Shown here: piece by piece, positions 63,662 through 64,000 of the stretch
How positions within the stretch are numbered: the stretch's first letter is position 1
Layout: each line of letters starts with the position of its first letter
Assembly (NCBI GenBank): GCA_017475185.1
Contig: JAFVGB010000012.1
Span: 1 to 64,000, forward strand
Length of the DNA: 64,000 bases
Source of the DNA: Clostridia bacterium
GTDB taxonomy: Bacteria; Bacillota_A; Clostridia; TANB77; CAG-508
Direction: 5' to 3'
Made by a program: the position numbers and the translations under genes
Notes under the pieces: model-generated
The model's input: only the letters and a program-made list of their open reading frames with translations
Told to the model about the DNA's origin: nothing
Database searches by the model: none

Positions 63662-63708
63662 AATTCACCTTTTTCATTATAACATTATAGTTTTTGGCTT
63701 TCAATAAT

Positions 63709-64000
63709 TTATAAATTATTTTCAAAAAACACTTTGTATTGTTTAGCAATATTTTCCCATGACCAATTTTTTATTTGTTTTAAATTTTCTTTTGATAATT
63801 CCATTAATTTGCTTTTGTCATTATATAATTCTTTTATCTTTTCTTTTAATGAATCTTTACTTCTTTCACTTAATATATAGTTAAACTGTTTTTCGCCAAA
63901 ACATTCTCTAACAATTCCAACATCTGTTGAAATAACAGGTACTCCACATGCCATAGACTCTAGTACTGGCAAAGGTGTTCCTTCAGTTTTAGATGCACAT
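63709..64000 (-). CDS. Glycosyltransferase family 4, C-terminal part (cut by window edge)
   Basis: The open frame runs off the right end. It shows ASKTEGTPLPVLESMACGVP, VISTDVGIVRECFG and the C-terminal helix NWSWENIAKQYKVFFENN, which is the donor-binding half of a GT4 enzyme. It is the next upstream member of the polysaccharide locus. Confidence 0.88.
   Translation of the reverse strand, partial: CASKTEGTPLPVLESMACGVPVISTDVGIVRECFGEKQFNYILSERSKDSLKEKIKELYNDKSKLMELSKENLKQIKNWSWENIAKQYKVFFENNL

Overview
The window is a low-GC Gram-positive chromosome segment, most likely from an anaerobic, endospore-forming member of the Clostridia, probably a gut lineage. The reasons are strongly AT-rich coding and intergenic DNA, consensus AAGGAGG-type ribosome binding sites, SpoIIID, the oxygen-sensitive ribonucleotide reductase pair NrdD/NrdG, an HPr/Crh-type protein, a TagO-type transferase and YlbF. 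The species cannot be named from sequence alone.

Layout. Positions 1-510 hold no convincing gene but carry a near-consensus promoter reading leftward into a hairpin-rich, relatively GC-rich stretch that runs off the edge: a candidate large structured RNA. From 0.5 to 11.3 kb come rimO, spoIIID, a decayed cysE, a membrane glycosyltransferase, the rpsO-pnp pair, a thioesterase and the nrdD-nrdG locus. The nrdD-nrdG locus has a divergent Crp/Fnr regulator. The two nrd-side promoters share one palindromic -35 hexamer inside an operator-like palindrome, and two very long inverted repeats lie in and beside this locus. From 11.6 to 24 kb come a TetR-desaturase operon, guaD, alkD, nrdI, a complete zinc-uptake operon (zur, small His/Cys membrane protein, znuA, znuC, znuB, DUF1980-like protein), a hydrolase, a flavin reductase with two gene remnants upstream, a SipW-type surface protein and a glutathione peroxidase.

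From 24 to 40 kb are two large Cthe_2159-like surface proteins, a divergent adenylosuccinate synthetase, a Crh-like HPr without its catalytic histidine, and a run of small accessory enzymes: HAM1 NTPase, WYL, YhbY, ATP-grasp, Nudix, DUF1963, MBL, GNAT and a P-loop kinase. One GNAT gene has its own promoter, a structured leader and a terminator, which looks like a riboswitch or attenuator. At 40.4-41.4 kb lie an unusual coiled-coil gene and a candidate type I toxin-antitoxin module: a 28-residue hydrophobic peptide with a perfect ribosome binding site, opposed by a small RNA complementary to its start region.

From 41.4 to 64 kb are typA, an S1-domain protein, a cmk-plsC fusion, asd, a frameshifted vanX-type gene, an alpha-glucan group (GT4, DUF4912, GH57), ruvB, and an envelope polysaccharide locus. 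That locus has a TagO-type initiator, a DUF6020 membrane protein, a TagGH-like exporter and several glycosyltransferases, the last cut by the window edge.

A dispersed intergenic repeat built around GGGACGGTC, often bracketed by GAAAC/GTTTC, occurs at about ten places. It resembles REP elements mobilised by RAYT (Y1) transposases. It provides terminator-like hairpins, has replaced the 3' end of one gene, and flanks a possible RAYT remnant. Several genes are broken (cysE, a monooxygenase, a nitroreductase, vanX-like), so this genome is actively losing genes here.
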